Shown: in pieces, positions 28,207-35,341 of the stretch
How the letters are laid out: each line of letters starts with the position of its first letter
How positions within the stretch are numbered: position 1 is the stretch's first letter
Assembly: GCA_035527715.1 (NCBI GenBank)
Contig: DATKZY010000030.1
Coordinates: 1 to 38,006 of the forward strand
DNA length: 38,006 nt
Reading direction: 5' to 3'
DNA from: DSUN01 sp035527715
GTDB taxonomy: Bacteria > Planctomycetota > PUPC01 > DSUN01
The notes under the pieces: model-generated
The model's input: only the letters and a program-made list of their open reading frames with translations
Told to the model about the DNA's origin: nothing
Database searches by the model: none
Translations under genes and position numbers: made by a program

Positions 28207-28235
28207 ATTGTAACCGAAAGTCGCCGCGAGGGGAA
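28207..28235 (-). promoter_or_regulatory. Possible promoter of the sigma-factor operon
   Basis: Minus strand: weak -35 TTCCCC (28235-28230), 17 bases, good -10 TACAAT (28212-28207). Predicted start near 28200, about 24 bases before the chosen ATG. Confidence 0.4.
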
Positions 28236-28328
28236 GGGCGCTGCGCGATCAGGGCTGCATGTGCTGCACGGTTCACGACTTGTGGCCCCCATACCCCGGG
28301 TGGCAGGGCCCTGGCGCCGGACCTGTGC

Positions 28329-28357
28329 TTGACGCGGGGCGGCCGCAGCGGTATCAT
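28329..28357 (+). promoter_or_regulatory. Sigma70-type promoter of the small membrane protein and rsmD
   Basis: TTGACG (28329-28334), 17 bases, TATCAT (28352-28357). Leader of about 60 bases to ATG 28424. Confidence 0.6.
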
Positions 28358-28423
28358 CGCGGTGTGTGCCCCGGCTGCCCGCCGGCGGCCGGGCGGATCC
28401 GTTACCCTTCGGAGGAAGCGGTC

Positions 28424-28690
28424 ATGAAGGAGCTTATCGCTGTCCTTCAGGTCGGCATCGTTCTCACGACCCCCATTTTCTTCCTCGCTACGCTGCTCGT
28501 CCTCTGGCGCGTCCTGCGAGCCACCGAGGCCACCCTGGCCGTCCTCGTCTACGTCAAGCACCACCTGGACCTCCGCCACCCGGCGACGCCGGACAGCGAA
28601 ATCCACACCACCGCGCAGCTTCGCGATGCCGAGGAGAAGTTCTACCCGGGCACCCACGGAGAGCACCCTGATGCGGGTGATCGCGGGTAG
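28424..28690 (+). CDS. Small single-pass membrane protein
   Basis: An 88-residue protein with one hydrophobic helix (about residues 5-30, IAVLQVGIVLTTPIFFLATL) and a polar, His/Asp/Glu-rich tail. I do not recognise a family. GGAGGAA lies eight bases before the ATG, and a good promoter lies upstream, so it is probably real. Its 3' end overlaps rsmD by 20 bases in another frame, which suggests they are translated together. Confidence 0.7.
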   Translation: MKELIAVLQVGIVLTTPIFFLATLLVLWRVLRATEATLAVLVYVKHHLDLRHPATPDSEIHTTAQLRDAEEKFYPGTHGEHPDAGDRG

Positions 28691-29267
28691 CGCGGGCGGC
28701 GTGCCGTTGCGGGTGCCGCCTGGCCTGCGCGTGCGGCCGACCAGCGGACGCGTCCGGACCTCGCTCTTCAGCATCCTGGGCGAGGCGGTGGTCGGCGCGC
28801 GCGTTGCCGATCTGTTCGCGGGCTGCGGCGCCTTGGGCATCGAGGCCCTCAGCCGCGGCGCCGCCTTCTGCTGCTTCGTGGAAAACGCCCGCCCCGCCCT
28901 CGCAGCCCTTCAGGCCAATCTGGCCAAGACCCGCTTCGCCGCCAAGGCTGACATCCTGGCCTGCGACGCCTTCTCCGCCGTGCCGCACCTGGCCTCCCGC
29001 GGGCCATTCGATCTGATCCTGTTGGACCCGCCCTACCGGCTATTGAGCGAGTCGCATGGCGGGTTCGTGTCGCTCCTCGATGACATCGCCGGTGGTGCCG
29101 CCCTGGCGCCATCGAGCACCGTGGTTGTCCAGCACGACACGCAGGCCCCGCTGCCGGAGTCGACCGGACGGCTCCAGGTCGGTGATCGGCGGCTTTACGG
29201 GACGACGGCGTTAACCTTCCTCGGGCTGCGCCCCCCTGGGCCTGGAGGGACGCGCTTTTCCTCTTGA
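28671..29267 (+). CDS. rsmD: 16S rRNA (guanine(966)-N2)-methyltransferase RsmD
   Basis: A 198-residue SAM-dependent methyltransferase that modifies G966 of 16S rRNA. MRVIAGSAGGVPLRVPPG at the start and RVRTSLFSILG match the family. Motif I is ADLFAGCGALGIEALSRGA and motif IV is LILLDPPYRL. ATG 28671, inside the 3' end of the preceding small gene, gives the standard N-terminus, with GGAGAG seven bases before it. Length fits the family. It has no functional link to its neighbours. Confidence 0.93.
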   Translation: MRVIAGSAGGVPLRVPPGLRVRPTSGRVRTSLFSILGEAVVGARVADLFAGCGALGIEALSRGAAFCCFVENARPALAALQANLAKTRFAAKADILACDAFSAVPHLASRGPFDLILLDPPYRLLSESHGGFVSLLDDIAGGAALAPSSTVVVQHDTQAPLPESTGRLQVGDRRLYGTTALTFLGLRPPGPGGTRFSS

Positions 29268-29292
29268 TTCTACGGCCCCCTTGGGTTATTCT
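29264..29292 (+). promoter_or_regulatory. Sigma70-type promoter of the PEP-CTERM gene
   Basis: TTGATT (29264-29269), 17 bases, TATTCT (29287-29292). It overlaps the rsmD stop and gives a long leader of about 185 bases, in which no riboswitch was recognised. Confidence 0.45.
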
Positions 29293-29483
29293 CTTGTGAA
29301 TGAGACACCGTGGTCGCGCACGGAATGGACTGCGGCCGAGGTTGTGGTGCGCCGTGCGCGCCTCGTTGTCGCTGGTCCAGCCTCCCGTAAGGGAGTCTGC
29401 CGCTTCCGGTGGTTGCTCACGCGACAACATCCCGCTTGGGTTTCGCTGTCACCGAAACCCCATTCTGGAACGGAGGCTTGAAC

Positions 29484-32321
29484 ATGCCAGGACGAACTGG
29501 GCTGATGTGGGCGTTGCTGGCGGAGGCCAAGGGCATCACCGGCGCGGCGATGCTCGCCGCGCGGCGGAAGAAAGGGGCCATAAAGATGAGGAACGGCAGC
29601 GGAGCGTGGCGCGGCATCGTCGCTGTGGCAGTGGCGGGCCTGCTCCTGGCGGGCACGGCCACCGCCGCGCCCCTCCTGGCCGGCAGCGACCTCGTGGGCT
29701 ACTGGAAGTTCGACGAGCCAGTCGGCAACCCGCGTGATGCGGCCACCGGCCTCGTCAACGGCACCCTCAGCGGCACCGTGGCGCGCGTGACCGGGAAGTT
29801 CTGCGGTGCGTTCAACTTCGCCGGCGTCAACGACTACGTGAGCATCGCGAACAGCACGGTCCTGGAGAACGTCCAGGAGGGCGACTACACGCTCTCGGCC
29901 TGGGTGAACGCCGACACGGTCCCCCCGGGCTCCGACACCAACAACGCCAATTACGGCATCATTGAGAAGGCAGGCTACCACAGCGGCCTTCGATATTCGA
30001 GTGCCAGCAGGTTTACAGCGGATGCCTGGCGCGCGGCGGGACCTACCAACTACTCCGCCACCACCACGACCACCTACACTCCCGGCACCTGGAACCACGT
30101 GGTCGCTGTGGTCTCGAGGACCAACGGCACTATGAAGGTCTACGTCAATGGCGAGGAGAAGGGCAGCAACACCTTCACCCCCGGCGCCGCCGCTTACCAG
30201 TACAACCAGACACCCTGGAGGATCGGCATCGCCAATCCCGGGGCCGGTACATACCGATGGCCGATGGACGGCACGATTGACGAGGTCGCCATCTGGAAGA
30301 AGGCCCTGACGGCCGATGAGGTCGGAACCCTCTACCAGCTCTACTCGGGCGCGAGCGCCTTCCCGACCGTCGTCGCCGACTACCAGACCAACTTCCAGGG
30401 GCCCACTCCTAGCCCAGGCTGGCAGTACCTCTGGAACGCGAATGGCGCCATCGGGAACATGGCCAACTACGTTCCCCTGCTCTGGACCGGTTCCGCCTAT
30501 GACAGCGACGGAGTGCCAGGAAGCCCGGCTGTCCCGCCGGGCCGCTACGTGAGCCTCACCGGGACAGGCGGCCATCCCGGCCCCGCCGCCGCCCAAACCA
30601 CCGAATCACTGGGCATAGAGCGCTACGCCATCGCCGCCTACAGCGTTCCCTTCGAGGCCGACTACTTCATGACCGACAGCATTCTCGCCATGACCAATGG
30701 CAGTCGCACCGTGGGGACCCATACCCTCGAGCTGCGCGTCTACGTGGACGACCTGCTCCTGTATCGCGAAATCGGGATTGACAATACCTCCTTCATGCTC
30801 TCGCTCGGCCACCTGTTCCCGGGCAACAACATTCTGGTCGCCCTCGGCGCCAATGGCTCGGACGCCTACGACAGCTTCCGCCTGGACTTCGCCATCGTAA
30901 CCACATCCGACCTGATGATCCCCGAGCCGGCGACGGCGACCCTGCTCGTGGGCGGGCTGGCCGCGCTCGCCGCGCGCCGCCGGCGGAAGCGTCGCCACCG
31001 GAGCCCTCGCACAGGAGGACGCGACATGTCCCGCAAGAGTATGCTCATTGGACTGCTGCTGTTGGCACTCGTCGCTGGGCTCGCCCAGGCCGCGCCCATC
31101 GCCGTCTACGACAGTTACAGCGACTGGCAGGGCGACGGGGTGCAGCCCGACGGCCGCTGGTACTACGAGCAAGTGCTGGAGACCGACCTTAGCGGCCCCT
31201 ACGGTCCCCTGCCCGTGTGGGACACCGGTTCCTGGCGCTTCACGCTTGGCTCGGTGAACTGGGGCTCAGGTGGCCTGTCGCAGAGCGGCGGCCACCCAGG
31301 ATTCGGAACCTATGAGAACTACGATGTTATCGCCACGTTCTCGCCCGACACGGCGGGCATTTACCTGCTCGTTGGCAACGTGCGTCACAACCGCCTCGAC
31401 ACAGGGGGGAGCGATGGCGTCGAGCTGACCATCCGCCACGACTTGCCCAGCGGCAACGACGAGGTGTACTTCCGCGCCTGGCCCATCGTCCGAAACCCGG
31501 GCAGCGGCGCCATCAAGCGATACGGCATCGGCGGAGTGGCCCTCGCCAGCCTCAGCTCACCGGACGAGCTGTACTTCCGCGTGAGCGCGGGGCCAAACAG
31601 CAACAGCGGCACCGACAGCTTCATGTATCGCTACCGCGTCTACCAGTTCGCCCCCGCACCCGGCGGGAGCGCGATCAGCCACTGGGACTCCGTTGCTCAG
31701 TTCGGCAACAACGTCCCGTCCACCGACTTCGGCCAGCTCGGCGACCTCGACGCCGCCGGCAACCCCGTCTGGTTCTACCAGAGCGGGAAGCCCGGCTCGT
31801 CGAACCCCAACGACTACCATCTGCTCTCGGAGTGGGACGCCACGAATCAGCGCTGGATCACCGTGCCGCCGGCCGACGGCTGGCCCTCGGGAAGCGCCGA
31901 CGGCTACGTCCAGCACTTTGCCACCGGCTGCCACCCCGGCACCGACGACAACCACGCCGCCATCCGCTCCTGGCTCGCCCTCTTCGATGGCACGGTGGAT
32001 CTCAGCTTCTGGGCCGCCGACTCGAACCCCAGTGGGGGCGACGGCGTCACCATGGCCGTCTACCTCAACGATGTCCTGCTCGGCTTGCAGCTCACCATCG
32101 CCAACGGCGACAGCGTGGGCAAGACGATCGAATTGGCCGACGTGCCGGTGCAGTTCGGCGACTTCCTCCACTTCGCCATCCTGCCCGGCCTGACTGCCGG
32201 TGCGGATGGCACCAATGTCCGCATCGAGATATCCACTGAGGTCATCCCCGAGCCGGCCACGCTGTCGTTGCTCGCCGCCGGCCTCGTGGGCCTGGCCGCC
32301 CGAAGGCGCAGGAGGCGCTGA
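29484..32321 (+). CDS. LamG/PEP-CTERM double protein in one reading frame
   Basis: 945 residues without a stop. ATG 29484 has GGAGG at eight bases; ATG 29586 (residue 35) starts a typical signal peptide (GIVAVAVAGLLLAGTATA), so either may be used. Residues about 70-290 form a LamG-type lectin domain (LVGYWKFDEPVGNP, DYTLSAWVNAD, WNHVVAVVSRT, MDGTIDEVAIWKKAL). A beta-rich module runs to about 478. At 480-504 stands a PEP-CTERM sorting signal: PEPATATLLVGGLAALAARR plus basic residues. Only ten residues later, Met 515 begins a second signal peptide, followed by two more beta-rich modules and a second PEP-CTERM at 922-945. Exosortase would sort such proteins to the envelope or matrix. Two ancestral genes appear joined; no exosortase gene is in the window. 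Confidence 0.8.
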   Translation: MPGRTGLMWALLAEAKGITGAAMLAARRKKGAIKMRNGSGAWRGIVAVAVAGLLLAGTATAAPLLAGSDLVGYWKFDEPVGNPRDAATGLVNGTLSGTVARVTGKFCGAFNFAGVNDYVSIANSTVLENVQEGDYTLSAWVNADTVPPGSDTNNANYGIIEKAGYHSGLRYSSASRFTADAWRAAGPTNYSATTTTTYTPGTWNHVVAVVSRTNGTMKVYVNGEEKGSNTFTPGAAAYQYNQTPWRIGIANPGAGTYRWPMDGTIDEVAIWKKALTADEVGTLYQLYSGASAFPTVVADYQTNFQGPTPSPGWQYLWNANGAIGNMANYVPLLWTGSAYDSDGVPGSPAVPPGRYVSLTGTGGHPGPAAAQTTESLGIERYAIAAYSVPFEADYFMTDSILAMTNGSRTVGTHTLELRVYVDDLLLYREIGIDNTSFMLSLGHLFPGNNILVALGANGSDAYDSFRLDFAIVTTSDLMIPEPATATLLVGGLAALAARRRRKRRHRSPRTGGRDMSRKSMLIGLLLLALVAGLAQAAPIAVYDSYSDWQGDGVQPDGRWYYEQVLETDLSGPYGPLPVWDTGSWRFTLGSVNWGSGGLSQSGGHPGFGTYENYDVIATFSPDTAGIYLLVGNVRHNRLDTGGSDGVELTIRHDLPSGNDEVYFRAWPIVRNPGSGAIKRYGIGGVALASLSSPDELYFRVSAGPNSNSGTDSFMYRYRVYQFAPAPGGSAISHWDSVAQFGNNVPSTDFGQLGDLDAAGNPVWFYQSGKPGSSNPNDYHLLSEWDATNQRWITVPPADGWPSGSADGYVQHFATGCHPGTDDNHAAIRSWLALFDGTVDLSFWAADSNPSGGDGVTMAVYLNDVLLGLQLTIANGDSVGKTIELADVPVQFGDFLHFAILPGLTAGADGTNVRIEISTEVIPEPATLSLLAAGLVGLAARRRRRR
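31013..31018 (+). promoter_or_regulatory. Internal ribosome binding site for the second PEP-CTERM protein
   Basis: AGGAGG seven bases before ATG 31026, inside the long PEP-CTERM frame. A strong, well-placed site directly before a signal peptide indicates separate initiation. Confidence 0.7.
31026..32321 (+). other. Internal start: second secreted PEP-CTERM protein (431 aa)
   Basis: From ATG 31026 the frame encodes MSRKSMLIGLLLLALVAGLA and QAAPIAV, a clean Sec signal peptide, then two beta-sandwich-like modules (about 25-215 and 220-405) and PEPATLSLLAAGLVGLAARR plus Arg residues at the end. It could be made on its own from the AGGAGG site, or be the second half of a fusion. No stop lies between it and the preceding PEP-CTERM signal. 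The modules share a HPG motif with the upstream protein but match no family I can name. Confidence 0.65.
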
Positions 32322-32324
32322 CCG

Positions 32325-32388
32325 GCCCCCTCGCTACGGCGGGGGCGACATGTCGAGGGCGGCGCCTACTCCACAGACGCCGCCCTCG
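32325..32388. terminator. Two hairpins between convergent genes
   Basis: GCCCCC (32325-32330) pairs with GGGGGC (32341-32346). Then an 11-bp perfect stem, CGAGGGCGGCG (32354-32364) with CGCCGCCCTCG (32378-32388), has a 13-base loop. They lie right after the PEP-CTERM stop and before the end of the isomerase-like gene on the other strand. No T-run, but the strength and place fit two-way termination. Confidence 0.6.
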
Positions 32389-32409
32389 CTGGCTTTCCAC
32401 GGTCACGCG

Positions 32410-33519
32410 CTACGTCGTTGGCGGATAGAAGCACATCACTTCGAGCGGCTCCGAGCCCTCCGACACCAAGCGGTATGGCTTCGACAGGCTGGCGGGCATG
32501 AAGTAGAACTTGCCCTTGTGCAGCGGCGCCTGGCCCCACGGGCCATCCAGCTTCCCCGTCCCGCTGATGCCGGACACGCAGTAGAAGCCCTGGTCCCCAG
32601 GCATTGCGAGCTGGCCTTTGACGATGAAGCGCTTGACGTCGAAGTACTGCTTCGCCTCGTCGGGGACCAGCTTCTCCTCGACGCTGCCGTTCTCGCGGCG
32701 GACGACCTCGGGCTTACGGCGGACGTAGCCGTTCAGGTAGTCCAGCGGCATCTTATCGAACTTCACGGCCTCCAGCGCCGTGTCCCAGTCCAGCCCGCAC
32801 GCCGCGTCCTGCTTGCCGAACGGGAAGCCTTTCCACTCGGCCAGGATATTCCAATCGGTCGGCTCCTGCGGCTCCATGATGCACACGCCCGAGCCGAGGC
32901 TGTGAGCGTAGCTGTCGCGCAGGAAGATGATGTCGCGCGGGTGCGGCACGAACTCGTGCATGTGCCGCAGCATCTCGTCGCGGTCCTGCGCGTCCAGCCA
33001 CTTGCGGAAGTCCTTCGGGTCAACGTCCTCCTTCCAGCCGATCCAGGTCTTGGCCTGGGGGCGGGTGTCGAGGACGACCCAGGCCTCGTTCTTGCCGTAG
33101 GGGTCGTTGAGGTGCTTCTTGGAGAAGGCGGGCGAGGGATGCCAGTGGACGGGGATGTGGGCGTCGTCGCCGACGTCGAAGATTTTCACGAGGATGCCGA
33201 GCTTGGTGCCGAAGCGCGTGTGGTGCTTCTCTCCCATCGCCTCGACGGGCAGGGCCTTCAGCAGGTCGGCGAGCAGCACCGCCTCGCCGTTCGGCAGGTA
33301 GATGCGGCTGAAACCCTTGTCGAGCGGGTTCTCGCGCCCGGGCGTCACGGCCCGATTCGTCGAGAAGAACCACTCCTCCGAGCGGAAATCGTCCTTCGGA
33401 TCCTGCTCGCCCATGAACTTCGCCCGCAGCTTGCCGCCGTTGTAGAAGTGCAGATACGTGTGCGGGGCGATCGGAACGGGCTTCTCAATCGCACGCTTGA
33501 ACTGGTCCATGTCCGCCAT
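32410..33519 (-). CDS. Class I mannose-6-phosphate isomerase-like cupin protein
   Basis: A 369-residue protein of the type I phosphomannose isomerase fold. Visible are IPVHWHPSPAFS, supplying metal-binding His residues, NEAWVVLDTRP with the conserved Glu, and a C-terminal cupin-like part ending in LSKPYRLVSEGSEPLEVM. The N-terminal YNGGKLRAKFMGE and the EEWFFST region differ from classical ManA, so the exact sugar phosphate is uncertain. ATG 33519 has GAGAGG at six bases. It diverges from an FGGY kinase with back-to-back promoters, suggesting one sugar pathway: kinase for phosphorylation, isomerase for entry to central metabolism. Signal peptide absent, so cytoplasmic. Confidence 0.7.
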   Translation of the reverse strand: MADMDQFKRAIEKPVPIAPHTYLHFYNGGKLRAKFMGEQDPKDDFRSEEWFFSTNRAVTPGRENPLDKGFSRIYLPNGEAVLLADLLKALPVEAMGEKHHTRFGTKLGILVKIFDVGDDAHIPVHWHPSPAFSKKHLNDPYGKNEAWVVLDTRPQAKTWIGWKEDVDPKDFRKWLDAQDRDEMLRHMHEFVPHPRDIIFLRDSYAHSLGSGVCIMEPQEPTDWNILAEWKGFPFGKQDAACGLDWDTALEAVKFDKMPLDYLNGYVRRKPEVVRRENGSVEEKLVPDEAKQYFDVKRFIVKGQLAMPGDQGFYCVSGISGTGKLDGPWGQAPLHKGKFYFMPASLSKPYRLVSEGSEPLEVMCFYPPTT

Positions 33520-33581
33520 TGCTGCCTCTCCATGTCCATACGGGTTCGGGAACGCCGACCACCCACGGTCAGCACGCCTCC

Positions 33582-33610
33582 AATCTAAGCGCGCGGCAGG
33601 CTTATGTCAA
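33582..33610 (-). promoter_or_regulatory. Sigma70-type promoter of the isomerase-like gene
   Basis: Minus strand: -35 TTGACA (33610-33605, consensus), 17 bases, -10 TAGATT (33587-33582). Predicted start near 33575. Confidence 0.7.
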
Positions 33611-33631
33611 GCCCCGTTCGCTGTTTTCCGC

Positions 33632-33660
33632 TTGCGGCTGCTGGCGTGCCGGCTTATACT
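33632..33660 (+). promoter_or_regulatory. Sigma70-type promoter of the FGGY kinase gene
   Basis: TTGCGG (33632-33637), 17 bases, TATACT (33655-33660). Only 21 bases separate it from the divergent -35 box, so a regulator bound between them could control both genes. Confidence 0.6.
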
Positions 33661-33705
33661 CTCCGCCATGCCGCTGCCAGCACACCGAGCCGCAAGGAGA
33701 GAGCG

Positions 33706-35247
33706 ATGAGCGTTCTGGGACTGGACATCGGGACCACGGGCACCAAGGCCGTCGTGTTCGCCGAGGACGGGAAGCTCCTGTCGTCGGCCTACGAGGAGTA
33801 TCCGCTCCTGTTCCCCCGCCCCGGCTGGGCAGAGCTGGACAGCGCGGGGGTGTGGGCGGCGGTCCAGCGGGTCGTCGCCAAGGCCGCGAGCGGCTCCCGC
33901 GACAAGGTGAAAGCCCTCAGCGTCTCGGTCTTTGGCGAATCCTTCATGCCCGTCGGCAGGAACGCCGAGCCCCTCTACAACACGATCCTGAGCTTCGACG
34001 CGCGCGCGGAGGCCCAGACGCAACGACTCACCGAGAAGCTGGGCCGCCGCGAAATCTTCCAGCTCACCGGCATGCCCCAGCACTCCAGCTACACGGTCAA
34101 CAAGATCATGTGGCTGCGGGACAACGAGCCCGACGTGTTCCGCAAGACCTGGAAGTTCCTGCTCTGGGAGGACTTTTTCTTCCTCAAGCTCGGCCTGGAG
34201 CCGAAGATTGACCATTCGCTGGTCGGCCGCACGCTGGCCCTCGACGTGCGCACGAGGGGCTGGGCGCAACCCGTGCTCGACGCCGCGGGCATCGAGCCTT
34301 CGGCGTTTGCCACCCCCTGCCCTTCCGGCGAGATCGTCGGCGAGGTGAGCCGCAAGGCCGCCAAGGCCCTCGGGTTGCCCGCGGGGGCCAAAGTCGTCGC
34401 CGGCGCCCACGACCAGCCCGCCTGTGCCCTGGGAGCCGGCGTAGTGGACCCCGGCGTGAGCACCGACACGACGGGCACCGTCGAGTGCATGACCATCGCC
34501 ATGGCCGAGCCGGTCCTCACCGACGCGATGCTCGCGGCCAACCACGGCGTGTATCCCCACTGCGCGCCCGGCCGCTACGTGTCGCTCGCCTTCCTCTACA
34601 CGGCGGGGAGCATTCTCCGCTGGTTCCGCGACAAGTTCGGCGCCGACGCCCTCCGCGAAGCCAAGCGGCGGAAGAAGGATGTCTACGAAGTCCTCATCTC
34701 GAAGGCGCCCGAGGGGCCCATTGACCTCTTCCTCCTCCCCCACTTCGCGGGCACGGGCACGCCGTACCTCGATTCCAACTCGCGGGGCGTCCTGGCGGGC
34801 CTGACGCTGAACACGACGCCCGCCGACATCACGCGGGCGATCCTCGACGGCGTGGCCTACGAGATGCGCATCAACCTCGAGTCGGTGCGGAGCGGCGGCC
34901 TCAAGGTCGAGAAGTTCAACGCCATCGGCGGCGGCTCGCGCTCCGACCGCTGGTGCCAGGCCAAGGCCGACATCACCGGCCTGCCCGTGGACGCCCTCGA
35001 CGTGTCGGAGGCCGGCTGCCTGGGCGTGGCCATGCTCGCCGGCGTCGCCGTCGGCGTCTGGCCCTCGCTCGACGCGGCGATCAAGCAACTCGTCCGCGTC
35101 CGCAAGTCCTTCGCGCCGGACCCTGCGGGCCAGAAGCTTTACAACCGTGCCTTCGGCGTCTACCGCCGCATCTACCGCAGTTGCTCCGACCTCAACCACG
35201 CCATCGCGGCGTTCGCCTCCGAACTCCACGAGACTCGCAGGGCATAG
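33706..35247 (+). CDS. FGGY-family carbohydrate kinase (xylulokinase-like)
   Basis: A 513-residue sugar kinase. The N-terminal domain opens VLGLDIGTTGTKAVVF (phosphate loop), with PGWAELDSAGVWAAV and FGESFMPVG. GAHDQPACALGAGVV supplies the catalytic Asp, and DTTGTVECM follows. The C-terminal domain has FAGTGTPYLDSNSRGVLAGL and NAIGGGSRSDRWCQAKADI, the adenosine-binding region. Closest in style to xylulokinase and fucose/gluconate-type members; the sugar cannot be fixed from sequence. AAGGAGAG precedes ATG 33706. It is divergent from the isomerase-like gene, which supports a shared sugar-use role. Confidence 0.85.
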   Translation: MSVLGLDIGTTGTKAVVFAEDGKLLSSAYEEYPLLFPRPGWAELDSAGVWAAVQRVVAKAASGSRDKVKALSVSVFGESFMPVGRNAEPLYNTILSFDARAEAQTQRLTEKLGRREIFQLTGMPQHSSYTVNKIMWLRDNEPDVFRKTWKFLLWEDFFFLKLGLEPKIDHSLVGRTLALDVRTRGWAQPVLDAAGIEPSAFATPCPSGEIVGEVSRKAAKALGLPAGAKVVAGAHDQPACALGAGVVDPGVSTDTTGTVECMTIAMAEPVLTDAMLAANHGVYPHCAPGRYVSLAFLYTAGSILRWFRDKFGADALREAKRRKKDVYEVLISKAPEGPIDLFLLPHFAGTGTPYLDSNSRGVLAGLTLNTTPADITRAILDGVAYEMRINLESVRSGGLKVEKFNAIGGGSRSDRWCQAKADITGLPVDALDVSEAGCLGVAMLAGVAVGVWPSLDAAIKQLVRVRKSFAPDPAGQKLYNRAFGVYRRIYRSCSDLNHAIAAFASELHETRRA

Positions 35248-35329
35248 GCCCCGCCGGCACGTGGGAAAGGCGGCCCGCAGCATGCGAAGTGTACGTCTCC
35301 ACCGATTCAAGGTCGGCGGCGGCGGGGCC
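35247..35329. terminator. 10-bp inverted repeat after the FGGY kinase gene
   Basis: GGCCCCGCCG (35247-35256) and CGGCGGGGCC (35320-35329) are perfect complements but 63 bases apart. They lie between convergent genes. A weak case for a terminator. Confidence 0.3.
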
Positions 35330-35341
35330 AGTTCTGCGGAA

